64,000 nucleotides of DNA from Nilaparvata lugens (Eukaryota; Arthropoda; Insecta; Hemiptera; Delphacidae). The notes below the pieces were generated by a model that did not search any database, was not told the origin of the DNA, and saw only the letters and a list, made by a program, of their open reading frames with translations. The position numbers were made by a program, and so were the translations under genes. Below, piece by piece: positions 10,532 to 20,614 of this stretch (position 1 is the first letter of the stretch; the number at the start of each line of letters is the position of its first letter). The stretch lies in contig NC_052507.1 in the NCBI RefSeq assembly GCF_014356525.2, forward strand, positions 40,436,954 through 40,500,953, given 5' to 3'.

Positions 10532-13480
10532 TTAGTTCCTGTCGCTCCTTGAGGAGCATAGGGCTTCCGAGAATGTCCTCCATCCAACTCTGTCGCGTGC
10601 TAACGCCTTCACCTCCAACCACGTTTTGCCGGCTTTCCCAATTTCTGTCTGGATGGTACGCTTCCACGTGATTTTTGGGCGTCCTCTTGCACGGTGTCCT
10701 TGAGGATTCCAGTCCAATGCGTCTTTTTCAATGGCACCTTCTTCCTTGCGCAACGTGTGCCCAATCCATCTCCATTTCCTTCTTTTTATCTGCATTTGGA
10801 TTGGATCCTGACAGGTAGACTCCCATAGTGCTTCGTTGCTGATAACCTCTGGCCATCTGATGCCCATTATGCGACGCAAACATCTATTTACAAATACTTG
10901 TAACATTTTAGAGGTCACTGTAGTCACCTTCCAGGTTTCACATCCATATAAGAGGACTGATTTTACATTGCTATTAAAGAGTCGAATCTTTGTGGCTTTG
11001 GATATATTTTTATTTGCCCAAATTGGCCTCAATTGTATAAAAGCTCCGTTTGCTTTCTTGATTCGACTCTTTACATCTTGATCAGCTCCTCCTTCTACAG
11101 TGACCATACTACCCAAGTATAAAAAGGACTCTACCAGCTCGATATTGGAGTCGCCCATTTTCAAAGGCATGTCTGTTCTTGCATTTACTCTCATTTCCTT
11201 TGTCTTTCTAGCATTTATCTGCAAGCCGGCCTTTATTGCCTCATTTGAAATATTTCTCAGCTTTTCTTGCATGTCAGTAAAGCGCTGTGCCAGTAGACAT
11301 ATATCATCAGCAAAGTCCAGATCCTCTAGCCGCCCTCTTAGGCCCCAAGGTATCCCTCTTCTCCTACCTCCACCAGCTCTTCTCATCACACTGTCCAAAA
11401 CCAGCAAGAATAACGTGGGAGACAACACACAGCCTTGACGGACTCCAGAAGTGACAGGTAGGGGTTCACTCAAACTTCCTGCATGGAGGACACGGCACTC
11501 ACAATCCTCATACATATTTCTCAGAATGCTCACCATCTTCTGTGGGATGCCATAATTAATCAGTGTACTCCACATCACTCTTCTGTTAACTGAGTCAAAA
11601 GCTCTTTCGAAATCGATGAAAGCCAGGTAAACAGTGCTCTGCCATTCAACACTTTGCTCTAAAATTATCCTCAGTGTGTTTATTAAATCTACACAGCTAC
11701 GGTGCTTCCTAAAACCAGCTTGTTCTCTCCGTATTTTCCTTTCAACAGAATCCTTTATCCTGTTTAGGATTACTCTTGCTAGCACTTTACTAGGCACTGA
11801 GAGCAGTGTTACCCCTCTCCAGTTTACACAATCTGTAGAGCAACCTTTCTTGGGTATCTTCATTATAGTACCTGTCTTCCATTCTGCAGGAACTCTTTCT
11901 TCTTCCCAAATTTTGGTGATTAGGGGATACAAGATATCAGCACTCGTCTCTACATCAACTTTTAAAACATCTGGTGAGATATTGTCTGAGCCAGGAGCTT
12001 TTCCATTTTTCATCTCACTTATAGCCTTCTTCACCTCATCTTTTGTTGGCACTTCCCATTCTATGTCTGTGACCACTGGCCCATCTCTGTGCTCTATTTC
12101 TTCATGATCCTCTATCTCATTTTGCCTATTGAAGATTTCCATGAAGTGTTCTCTCCATCTTTCAAGTTGCTCATCCTTACTAGTCAGCAATTGCCCTTCC
12201 TTACTCTTTACTGGGCCATCATTTCGATAGGATCTCTTGGATAAAGCTCTTGTGATTCTGTACAACTCTTTGCTGTCACCTATCCTTGCTGCTTGCTCTG
12301 CCCTAGCTGCCATATCATCTACATACTTTCGGTGATCCCTTCTGACACACTTTTTCACCTCCTTCTCTGTTCTTGAGTACTCATCCTGGGCCTGTTTTTT
12401 CTGCAACCTAGTTTTGCTCGTATTGATGTTGGCTTTCTTAACTTTTCTGAGCTGTATAAGATCCCATGTTTGTTCAGACATCCAGTCCTTCTTCTGGTGA
12501 TCTCTCTTACCTAGAACAGATTTGCTTGTTTCTAGGTAAGCTTCTCTAACATTCATCCATAGACTGTCAACACTTCTCTCATCATTCTCCTGCATCAAAA
12601 CATCAAAGCGGTTTTTGACTTCAAGAGCAAACTGGGTTTTCACATGCTCATTCCTCAGCTTTGCTTCATCAAATCGCATTCTGGGACTCACAAATTTCCT
12701 CCCTGCAGCCATTATCTTCATAGCAAACGTAGCTACCATTAAATGATGATCACTATTTGCATCTGCCCCTCTCTTATTTCGTACATCAGTGAGACACCTC
12801 CTGAATTTTCTACTAACAGCAAAGTGGTCAATCTGATTTTCAGTGAGATGGTCTGGAGATACCCAGGATACTTTGTGGCATTTCTTATGAGGAAATAGAG
12901 TTCCGCCAATTACAAGATCACGGTCTGCACAAAAGTCAATAAACATTTCTCCATTTATGTTACGCTCACCTAGACCATGCTTTCCCATTATGTGCTCTAA
13001 TCCTTCATTATCCGCACCCAACTTAGCATTTAGATCCCCCATCACTATTACTATATCTCTCTGGTTGACAGTTCTTATAGTTTCATTCAACTCTTCATAG
13101 AAAGCCTCCTTCATTTGATCCTCACTAGTCTCTGTTGGGGCATAGCACTGTATAATGGTAACGTGTCTAATCTTTGTTTTGAATCTAGCAGTCAAAATTC
13201 TATCTGAGACGGGGTTCCAACTCATTAAGCTCCTCCTAGCTATCTTGCTCATGAGTATGCCAACTCCATTTCTACGTTCTGCATTTTCTCCAGTTTTACC
13301 TGAGTAGATGAAGGTTGTGTCATCACTTGTTTTCATTTCACCAAAGTCAGGCCATCTAACCTCACACAAGCCAAGAATATCCAATTTGTAAGCAATCATC
13401 TCCCTAACCACCTGTCTTAGTTTTCCTCTCTCTCCTAAAGTCCGTATATTCCAAAATCCAATTCGAGTTTTTTGTTTCAT
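10532..13480 (-). CDS. RTE-type endonuclease/reverse transcriptase polyprotein
   Basis: 982 residues, uninterrupted. Endonuclease (1 to about 250): catalytic Asn11 in Phe-Trp-Asn-Ile-Arg-Thr-Leu, Glu40 in Leu-Cys-Glu-Val-Arg-Trp, Gly-Asp-Leu-Asn-Ala near 147, Ser-Asp-His-His near 244. A basic linker follows (about 250-470). RT: Gly-Phe-Arg-Lys-His-Arg-Ser, Phe-Ile-Asp-Phe-Glu-Arg-Ala-Phe-Asp, Gly-Val-Arg-Gln-Gly-Cys-Val-Leu-Ser-Pro, Phe-Ala-Asp-Asp. The C-terminus has the Trp-Ile-Gly-His and Asp-Arg-x-x-Trp-Arg blocks typical of the RTE/BovB group, often mislabelled 'craniofacial development protein 2'. The protein nicks chromosomal DNA and copies its RNA there. All catalytic residues I can see are kept, so the enzyme may be functional. 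The ATG at 13480 directly precedes the endonuclease. Neighbours are unrelated gypsy-1 sequence. Confidence 0.93.
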   Translation of the reverse strand: MKQKTRIGFWNIRTLGERGKLRQVVREMIAYKLDILGLCEVRWPDFGEMKTSDDTTFIYSGKTGENAERRNGVGILMSKIARRSLMSWNPVSDRILTARFKTKIRHVTIIQCYAPTETSEDQMKEAFYEELNETIRTVNQRDIVIVMGDLNAKLGADNEGLEHIMGKHGLGERNINGEMFIDFCADRDLVIGGTLFPHKKCHKVSWVSPDHLTENQIDHFAVSRKFRRCLTDVRNKRGADANSDHHLMVATFAMKIMAAGRKFVSPRMRFDEAKLRNEHVKTQFALEVKNRFDVLMQENDERSVDSLWMNVREAYLETSKSVLGKRDHQKKDWMSEQTWDLIQLRKVKKANINTSKTRLQKKQAQDEYSRTEKEVKKCVRRDHRKYVDDMAARAEQAARIGDSKELYRITRALSKRSYRNDGPVKSKEGQLLTSKDEQLERWREHFMEIFNRQNEIEDHEEIEHRDGPVVTDIEWEVPTKDEVKKAISEMKNGKAPGSDNISPDVLKVDVETSADILYPLITKIWEEERVPAEWKTGTIMKIPKKGCSTDCVNWRGVTLLSVPSKVLARVILNRIKDSVERKIRREQAGFRKHRSCVDLINTLRIILEQSVEWQSTVYLAFIDFERAFDSVNRRVMWSTLINYGIPQKMVSILRNMYEDCECRVLHAGSLSEPLPVTSGVRQGCVLSPTLFLLVLDSVMRRAGGGRRRGIPWGLRGRLEDLDFADDICLLAQRFTDMQEKLRNISNEAIKAGLQINARKTKEMRVNARTDMPLKMGDSNIELVESFLYLGSMVTVEGGADQDVKSRIKKANGAFIQLRPIWANKNISKATKIRLFNSNVKSVLLYGCETWKVTTVTSKMLQVFVNRCLRRIMGIRWPEVISNEALWESTCQDPIQMQIKRRKWRWIGHTLRKEEGAIEKDALDWNPQGHRARGRPKITWKRTIQTEIGKAGKTWLEVKALARDRVGWRTFSEALCSSRSDRN

Positions 13481-13914
13481 TCCAAATGTTCCTAAATTTC
13501 CGGTCCGGTTTTCATTCTCTTCAGTTTCAGTAATAAGGTTGATTTAAGGTATGCGGGTTATTAGCCCACAATACCCGAGTGCCTTAGCGGGGCCGCCGCT
13601 TTATGGCCTAGGACACCTGCCAGATTTTCCTTCAGGATTAACTCCCCTAGGCTCTTCCGCCCACTCTGCCGTTGGGATTTGACTCCTCTTCCGCCATCGT
13701 GACCGTTGACCGGTTTTCACCTAGTATCCCTAGGCAGGGGCCCTTACAGGGTGCTACCATCCGGAGCCAGATGGACCCTGGTTTTTTCACGAGGTTGTTA
13801 CTCCTCCCGCTCCTCCTTCCTCATCATTTGCAAGATGAGTCCCGGGCTTGCGATGAACTTATATTACTACCTAGGAAATTTCTCTCTTGTTTATAGTCGA
13901 CTTTCAATTATTAC
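13481..13914 (-). other. RTE LINE 5' UTR
   Basis: GC-richer leader, including a conspicuously GC-rich block (13570-13620), between the right-hand copy of the target duplication and the ATG. No ORF1 is visible, as usual for simple RTE elements. Any internal promoter would lie here. Confidence 0.6.
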
Positions 13915-13969
13915 AACTTCAAAGACATGATACAACAGTCACGAAATTCAGATGCGTCCACCTGATTTC

Positions 13970-15382
13970 TTATGTGTCTCCTGTACTAATGCTCTTATCT
14001 AATTTCAATTGTGATACATGTGCACGTCGTATGAATGTATTTACATCCATGGAAAATAACTCTACAGATACAGGTGAAGTCCATTCTTTTATTATGAATG
14101 GGCCAGACCATTTTTGTGCTAACTTTGCAGAAATTTCATCAGCAGCTCTACTAATTGGATTAGCTTTCAGGAAAACTCTATCATTAGTTTTGAAAGGGAT
14201 TCTACTTCTTTGTAAGTCAAATCTTTCCTTCGCTTTACTCTGCGATTTTAAGAGATTTTCATGAGCTTGTTTCCACAATTTTCTCGTATTTTCACTGAAT
14301 TTCTGGGGCAGTATTTCATCTATTACCCATATATTCGTGAGTGGGTGAGTTGGTTTATGCCTGAATATCAACTCATAAGGAGTATACTTACTACTTTCAT
14401 GGAAGCTACAATTAAATGCTAGAGGTAACCAACTGAGTGGTACATCCCATTTTGTGTGGTCATGAGAAGAGAATGCAATAAGTGCAGATTTCAAATTCCT
14501 ATGTACTCTTTCAACAGCGTTGGATTGAGGGTGGTATGAAGTACACGTGACATGTAAAATGCCTCTTTGAAAACAGAACTTATTGAATAGATCAGATTTG
14601 AATTGTGGTCCATTATTTATTGTTATTTTAGGTACACCGAAATTAGTGAAAATCCTTTGTAGTTCATTGAAAACGGTATTAGCATTGGCTTCTCTGACTG
14701 CAATCAGCCAGCAATACTCACTAAAAGCGTCGAGACAGCTAAAAATCATGCAATTACCTTTAGAAGATCTTGGGAGTTTTCCTACAAAATTTATAAATAA
14801 TTTCTCCATGGGGTAAGAAGCAACACTGGAAGCCATATAGCCATAATTAGCCATCTGTGCTGGTTCAGATAATGCACATATTTTACAGTTCTCAATAAAT
14901 ACTCCTACATCTTTAGATATTCCTTTCCAAGTGAAAACCTGTTTAATTTTATTCAAAGTTTTTGTATATCCTAGATGAGCGCCAAACAAAGATTCGTGGT
15001 AATATTTGCAAACCATAGGTTTTAGAACTTGGGGAAGTACTATTTTTGGTTCAGTTGAATTTCGAACATTGCATACTAGATTTCCCTTTTTTATTTGATA
15101 CGGAAAAATATCATTACCAGCACTCGCTGATTGCATTATCTCCTTCACAAATTCGTCCTGCTTCTGATAGGTTGAAATATCAGTGAAACTGAGTGGGAAA
15201 TCTACTAAATTTATACTACATAAATTCTGTTCTATTACTTCGGGAGGAGAGTCTTCAAACATACGGCTTAAGCAATCGGCGACCTTATTGTCAACGCCTT
15301 TCACATGCTCTGTAGTAAACTGAAAGGCAGATAACCTTAGAACCCATCTCCCTATCCTACCAAGTTGCTTTGGGTGGTTCAA
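13970..15382 (-). pseudogene. gypsy-1 pol, RNase H end and integrase
   Basis: 470 residues. The start is the end of RNase H (Arg-Ile-Gly-Arg-Trp-Val-Leu, Asp-Cys-Leu-Ser-Arg). Then come the integrase zinc-binding HHCC (His-Glu-Ser-Leu-Phe-Gly-Ala-His, Cys-Lys-Ile-Cys) and the core. Compared with gypsy-2, the first catalytic Asp is Asn (Ile-Asn-Phe-Val-Gly) and the second is Asn (Ile-Asn-Asn-Gly); the Glu (Val-Glu-Arg) is kept. So the integrase is doubly inactivated even though the frame is long. It joins the upstream RNase H frame across a TAA at 15389-15391 standing where gypsy-2 has Trp. Confidence 0.9.
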
Positions 15383-15388
15383 GACAAA

Positions 15389-16068
15389 TTACAGTGCATT
15401 ACAATCAGTTCTCAGAATGAATTTTTTATGTTCAAGGAAATATTTGAATTTCTCAACTCCATAAAGTGCAGCTATAGTTTCCTTTTCATAGGTGGAATAT
15501 TTTCGTTCTAATGGTGATAGGGTACGTGATGCATAAGCGATTGGGGCAAAAGCTCCATCTTGCATCTGACCCAACACACATCCTATTGCAATTGAAGAAG
15601 CATCAGTGCTCAAAATAAACTTCTCATTGAAATCAACCATTGTTAGAAGCTCGAATAGAAGCAAGAATCTGATGGCTGTGACAGAATCTGTTTTAGTTTA
15701 TCAAACGATTTTTGACATTCATCATTCCATATGAATTTCGCATTTTTCTTCCTCAAGGCATTCAATGGGGCTGAAATCTGTGCTGAGTTGGGGATAAACT
15801 TAGAGAAAAACTGCACCATTCCCAAGAATCGTTCAATTCCTTTTACTTTAGTTGGAACAGGAAAATTAACAATTGGTTTTGTTCTTTCTGGGACGATTAA
15901 AATACTATTATGAGAAACCAAATGACCTAAGAAATTGATTTTGTTAGCAGCAAAGTTACATTTCTGAGGGTTCACTGTCAGGTTTGATCGTTTTAATCTA
16001 CAGAAAACTTCATCTAATAATTTCCAGTGATTTTCGAGAGTGTCAGTATATATAATCAAATCATCCAA
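15389..16068 (-). pseudogene. gypsy-1 pol, RT end and RNase H
   Basis: Two frames: 16068-15643 begins inside the RT catalytic Tyr-Leu-Asp-Asp block and runs to the tether (Phe-Leu-Gly-Met-Val-Gln-Phe-Phe-Ser-Lys-Phe-Ile). 15664-15389 is the RNase H domain with Ser-Thr-Asp-Ala-Ser-Ser (catalytic Asp) and Glu-Arg-Lys-Tyr-Ser-Thr-Tyr-Glu-Lys-Glu. One-base indels sit near 16066 (a T run at the catalytic motif) and near 15660. The same domain order and about the same spacing occur in gypsy-2. Confidence 0.88.
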
Positions 16069-17117
16069 ATAAAAAATAATCCCTTGAAACGCAAGTCACC
16101 AAACAATTTCTGTATTAAGTTGGTCAAAACAGCTGATCCACAACTGATTCCATATGGCAAACGCTTGAATTGATACAAGTTGAATGGTGTTATGAACGCT
16201 GTTAGATGCTTCGAATTTCCAGTCAAATGGATTTGGTTATATGCGCTAGTCAAATCAATGCACGAAAACCACTTAGCATTCGAAAAATAATGAAAACATT
16301 CGTGAAGATTTCCTAATGGAGCTGACTGTAACTCTATTACCTTATTTAGGCGACGATAATCAATGCACAAACGATAAGAATTTGGAGTTGGTTTGGGCAC
16401 CAATAAACAAGGTGACGAGTACTGCGATGTTGAGGGTTCAATTATATCTTCATCTAGTAGCTGTTGAATCTTTTTTCTTAGATATTCTAACTTGATTGGA
16501 TTCATAGAATACGGTTGAGATCTGACAACCTTGTTGGATGTCAATTTAATATCATATTTTATTAGATCGGTTGATCCAATTTTCTCAGTCAGAACATCTG
16601 CGTGTTTACTGATCAATTTCTCTAGACTACTCCTATCAAAATAACTCAAATGCGATAAGTCCATTGGAGCCAGTCTCTCCATGATATTATAAACTTGAAT
16701 TTCGGAATTGTTAGAAAAATCTTTAATAATTAAAGGAAATTTTAAGTGAGGACTGAAGTCAAAGAAAAAGTTTCTTCTTATTAAATTCACAAGGATTTGA
16801 GAGTGCTCTATGAAGTCACATCCCAAAATTATTTCAACTGGCAAGTTATCAGCAATTAAAAATCGGAATTTCCATGAGAATATTTCTATTTTAATTTTCA
16901 AAATGCATGACGTATTCATAACTAATTTAGAAGAGTTTGCAGTCGAACAAATAACTTGATCTTCAATGATCTCAATTTCTTTAAGTTTATTACTGCTAAT
17001 TATTTCCTGAAGTGTGGAGGCTTTTATTATTGAAAACACTGAACCAGAGTCAACTAGACATTGGTATGTAGTTTCACCATTATTGAAATTCGCTGGGAAG
17101 AGCTTTGTTAGAATAAA
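16056..17117 (-). pseudogene. gypsy-1 protease and reverse transcriptase
   Basis: The frame is open from just after a TGA at 17118-17120. Protease: Leu-Val-Asp-Ser-Gly-Ser (catalytic Asp-Ser-Gly near 17040-17057) and the flap-side Ile-Ile-Leu-Gly-Cys-Asp-Phe. RT: Pro-Tyr-Ser-Met-Asn-Pro, Ser-Pro-Cys-Leu-Leu-Val-Pro-Lys, Arg-Leu-Cys-Ile-Asp-Tyr-Arg-Arg-Leu-Asn, Cys-Ile-Asp-Leu-Thr-Ser-Ala-Tyr-Asn-Gln, Pro-Tyr-Gly-Ile-Ser. The frame ends at 16056, one codon short of a proper YLDD. GTG at 17039 is not a start; the domain begins upstream. Confidence 0.9.
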
Positions 17118-17243
17118 TCATCCCACACACTTTATTTTCAGATTTTCTTTGCAAATTTTGAATGAAACGTTCCTTAGAATTAGAAATGTTATTTTTCAAT
17201 GATTTCATTTTTGATTGTTTTTCTACTTTATTTACTTTTGACA

Positions 17244-18190
17244 CTAAGTTTTTTTTGTTGATGAGACTAGGTTGGAGTTTAAATTCTTAGTGCAATTTCT
17301 TGCAATGTGATTGGGTCCATTGCATTTATAGCATACAAATCCCTGCCTGTATCCTCTGTTGGGATAGTTATTTATGGGTCTCTTTTCAAATTGAGGTGTA
17401 TTGTTATTATCCCTATTAGTCCTATAGAAAGCATCTTTCTCGATGTCTGTGAAATTTTGTGCCTGGATACAGATTTCATCTAATTGGTCTAGAGTTGTAG
17501 GTTTGTTCATGAAAATTAACCTTGACCTTTCGTGAGGACTCAGACCACTTAATATGCTAGATACGACTTCAGCTTCTGATTTTTCCAATCTCAATAGCAA
17601 AGCACTCTCTTTTATCGACACCACGTAAGCTGATATAGGCTCAACCGGCGCTTGCAGTCGATAAAATCGATCTTTCACTATTGTTGACAAGAGTCTCTGT
17701 GGTGAAAGAATAGTTCAGAATCTCCTTGTGGAATTTATCAAAAGAGTGACTTGAATTGATCGCCATAGTGATTTTATCGCTTAGAGGCCCAATTGTGAAC
17801 GGCACTAATAGTTTTAGCATCTGGCCGTCATCTATTTAAGAAAATGACTGAATTTTTAGTGCAATTGTTAGAAATGATAACAAATCATGAATGTTCAGAC
17901 CATCAGTAGGTTTCAAATTTTTAATCAAAGATTCAATAGGGTTATGTATTTTTGAATACATTGAATGTTGTACCTGATTTTGATTTTGACTCAAAGTATA
18001 TTATTGTCAGGGCCTGCAGCTGCATTCACCTCTCCAGTTGGCGAATTTATTATGTTCACAGAAGGTATATTCAATAGTTTACTTGTACCTGGTTGATTTG
18101 AAACTACAACATTTGATGTGTTTGGAAACGTGAATGCACTAGGCGATTCCATATTAGCTGGAGAAGGAGGCCTACTCTTAAATTCTACGT
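17244..18190 (-). pseudogene. gypsy-1 gag (broken)
   Basis: 17690-17244 (148 codons) is the gag C-terminal part: an Arg-Phe-Tyr-Arg-Leu-Gln segment, Ser-Ile-Lys-Glu-Ser-Ala, Ser-Gly-Leu-Ser-Pro, then one zinc knuckle Cys-Tyr-Lys-Cys-(x)4-His-(x)4-Cys near 17300-17340. Upstream (17690 to about 17830) a second frame reads Phe-Thr-Ile-Gly-Pro-Leu-Ser and Phe-Asp-Lys-Phe-His-Lys, matching the capsid-like part of gypsy-2 gag. Beyond 17850 gag is too decayed to follow. Gag would form the retroviral-like particle and bind RNA. Only one CCHC box is seen here; gypsy-2 has two. Confidence 0.8.
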
Positions 18191-18688
18191 TTCATAGGAC
18201 ACTTGTCTACATTCAGTGAGGTCAGCGATCTTTTGTCTGAACAAAGTTCTCAGACAATCAACTGTCTGACTTTGCATTTCCGATCTATCTAAACCTAGGA
18301 TTTCCAATTCAAACCGAAGTTCATCTTTTACTAATACATCTGGGCTAATTTTATGAGACAAAATGAATTAATTACACGGTTACTTGTGAATGCCATTTTC
18401 ACTATCTCCAGTGTAACCGCCATGTTATCCTATTATAATCAAATCTACTGATTATTAATACTTATTACTTCTACACAATTGAAAAGCTTGATAATTCAAT
18501 ATCACTAAAATTTTTCCTACTTTAGATAAATTAATGGAACCTGATAGTCTGGAACCTGCTACTCATTAAATCTCTTTAAAATTTCATTAATTTAATAATA
18601 TTCCATCAGAATTCAATTTTCCCATTTCAAATTTAAATTTCCAATTCCAACACAAAAACAGGACCAGAAAATTCACTAATGAACCATA

Positions 18689-18701
18689 CGCTCTGCTACC
18701 A
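18689..18701 (-). promoter_or_regulatory. gypsy-1 primer-binding site
   Basis: On the minus strand TGGTAGCAGAGCG lies four bases inside the 5' LTR end. TGG complements the CCA end of a tRNA primer, and this word is typical of Gypsy primer sites. I cannot say which tRNA. Confidence 0.7.
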
Positions 18702-18705
18702 ATTT

Positions 18706-19388
18706 TATAGTGTCTATTGAGAACCTAAATTCTCAGACAACTATAATTAAGTTTGGAAATCGTGCGAGACCCAGATGGTGGAGGGGTTAGTGAAATTTCT
18801 AGTGCTATTCCAGTGGTGAGGAATCCAAAATAAAAATCATTTGACGATTGATTGCCTCTATATCAAATATTTAAATTCAAACAACACTTTACGATAAATA
18901 CTTTCTTCAAATTGGAAGAAAATCTCAAGAAACAGTTAACACTATGACAGCTGGGATTAGAATGATCGCTCTCCTAGTTTTCAGAGGCGTCCAGACTGAT
19001 CAGTTTTACCATCATTACTTAAAATATTTACCTGATCGCCTGTGAATTTCTCTTCGCCCACTCTCTTTCTCCTCAGTAAATAAGGAAGGTAATACGTTCA
19101 AGCAAGAAGGAAACTAGGAGAAAAAAGTTATTTCCCTTTTGCAAGTTTAGAATTATGGGATTGATTCAGCAAACTTCTGGCGTCTAAATCTGCCGTGAGA
19201 ATAGATAATTCCAAGTGGGATCATGGGAATCAAGGACTTTAATAAGATGCTGATCATAATTATAATGATTTTAGAAATGCTGGCTAAGTTGCCAATGAAC
19301 AAGAATAAATTTACTATCTTTATGGGAACTGAAAATTACTTACTTAAGATAGAATAAATTCTATTTAATAACTCAAAATTTTGGTACA
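18706..19388 (-). repeat. gypsy-1 5' LTR
   Basis: Inner 200 bp (18706-18908) match the 3' LTR at 9633-9832. The outer part to 19388 (coding-strand start TGTACC) has no clear counterpart in the other LTR. The right edge is set by the CCTAA array of the split target repeat at 19389. It ends in TATA rather than CA on the coding strand, so exact limits could be off by a few bases. Confidence 0.6.
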
Positions 19389-19588
19389 AACCTAACCTAA
19401 CCTAAACCTAACCTCAAGGTCAAGGTCAAATTATCAAAAACTTCAAAAACTTTAAAAAAATTAGGAAAAAAACCTATGAAAGAGAAAAAAATAATAATGA
19501 AAAATCAAAAAAAAAATTAATAATGAAAAATCAAAAATAAATCAGAAGGTCTCCCACCCACTCTGGAGTGTATATATAGTGTTCAACT
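19389..19588 (+). repeat. Composite TTAGG repeat, right half
   Basis: CCTAA units (19391-19413) are followed by AAGGTC units (19415-19429), an A-rich tract and a unique block ending GTGTTCAAC at 19588. The inverted full copy at 26320-26632 contains the same blocks in the same order. This is the right-hand flank of the gypsy-1 insertion. Confidence 0.8.
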
Positions 19589-19590
19589 AC

Positions 19591-20264
19591 ATTTTTGAAT
19601 ATACTTATATACCTAAACAAGGAGGAGACAAATTGAAAACAAGTACCATATATATGTATGGCTGATACAGCTGGCAACCTGTCCTCTTTATAAGGAAATA
19701 AATCCCTCTTTCACTTTAGGAGAGCAACTTAACATTAAATCACTTTTTGCTAGAAAAAGAATCTTAACTCAGCTGCGCCTGGCATCGGATAGGTGTATGT
19801 ATTTGTTCAGAGATAGAGGAACATGGATAGACTCTTCCAAGAATTGTCCTATATGTAATTACAGAGAGTTGGAAACTCTGGAGCATTTTTTGTTGCACTG
19901 TCCTATGTACAGATGCTGTAGAATCCAATTTTTAGGTAAATTTTACCAAAATATAGTTAAGAATGAGGACAGGTTGATGGTACTGTTGTCAAATCTTTCA
20001 GAGGAGAAGATGAATAGGGTTTTTCTTTACATTGTCTTTAGAGATGAGAGAAATCATATGTGATATGTAATTCAATTTGTGATATTTTTCTTCTATGTGA
20101 TATAATGTAAGATAATACGGTTGAAAATTGGTGTCCACTACTAAATAGACTATTACCACTGCTCCTTATTCAATTCGTGATTGTTTTGTTCCAGCTGTAT
20201 TAACCATGGTACTTGTTTTCAATTTGTCTCCTCCTTGTTTAGGTATATAAGTATATTCAAAAAT
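19591..20264. repeat. Perfect 58-bp inverted repeat bracketing a LINE fragment
   Basis: 19591-19648 is the exact reverse complement of 20207-20264. Matching continues outward for five more bases after one mismatch, and inward as an 11-bp word (ATACAGCTGG preceded by A or G) after a gap. The loop (about 560 bp) holds a LINE C-terminal fragment. There is no obvious transposase or target duplication. Confidence 0.9.
19797..20063 (+). pseudogene. LINE ORF2 C-terminal fragment with CCHC-like motif
   Basis: 88 codons. Cys-Pro-Ile-Cys, Glu-Thr-Leu-Glu-His-Phe-Leu-Leu-His-Cys-Pro-Met-Tyr is the C-terminal zinc motif of R1/Jockey/CR1-type LINEs (Cys-x2-Cys...His...Cys). The RT is missing, so this copy is strongly 5'-truncated (visible from about 19690). 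Downstream (20064-20362) would be 3' UTR, ending at an ATT run, which is a common LINE tail. The family differs from LINE-B (Cys-x-Cys). Confidence 0.75.
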
Positions 20265-20362
20265 TTAGTTATTGTATGATATTGAGAAATTTCAACATGT
20301 ACAAGAATATCTCATATAAGCTCAACTCTATTTGTATGTTTTTCATGAACAAATGAATTCAT

Positions 20363-20389
20363 TTATTATTATTATTATTATTATTATTA

Positions 20390-20421
<32 letters not shown>

Positions 20422-20423
20422 TA
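20363..20423 (+). repeat. (ATT)n microsatellite, probable LINE tail
   Basis: About 20 ATT/TTA units with one interruption, directly after the LINE 3' fragment. LINE-C ends at 25426-25467 in the same kind of tract. Confidence 0.85.
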
Positions 20424-20614
20424 TATGATATGATATCAAAACTCAGTCGAGTTTTGGATGTCGTAGCGATAGGACGTTGTTTTCAGTTGCTCCGTTGATA
20501 AGTTATCTGCTTGGCTCGGTATCTCCCTTATCTGAGTTTGACGTGCTGAACTATAGCTTTAGCTTTCTGTTTCAAATTTTCTTAATATTTCTCCACTTTA
20601 CTCACTGTTATAAA

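Larger units (their letters stand above)
10512..13914 (-). mobile_element. RTE-clade LINE inserted in gypsy-1
   Basis: A 3.4-kb element flanked by the 9-bp word AACTTCAAA (10503-10511 and 13915-13923), a probable target duplication. It lies between the gypsy-1 integrase stop (13970) and its 3' LTR. It has a GC-richer leader of about 430 bp, a single 982-aa ORF with EN and RT, and a very short 3' UTR (10512-10531). No A tail is present, which suits RTE elements. The open ORF indicates an insertion younger than gypsy-1, whose own genes are decayed. Confidence 0.85.
9633..19388 (-). mobile_element. gypsy-1, degenerate Gypsy-type LTR retrotransposon carrying a nested RTE LINE
   Basis: Minus-strand order from right to left: 5' LTR (19388-18706), PBS, gag, protease, RT, RNase H, integrase, nested RTE, 3' LTR starting at 9633 on its outer side. 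It interrupts the composite TTAGG repeat, whose halves lie at 9488-9632 and 19389-19588. AACC flanks both sides (9629-9632 and 19389-19392) and fits a 4-bp target duplication, although AACC is common in CCTAA arrays. Two frameshifts and a nonsense codon in pol, and replaced integrase Asp residues, show that it is dead. Confidence 0.85.

Noticed and set aside
16056..17039. GTG start for a separate gypsy-1 protein
   Set aside because: The frame extends upstream through the protease active site. This is part of pol, not a new start.
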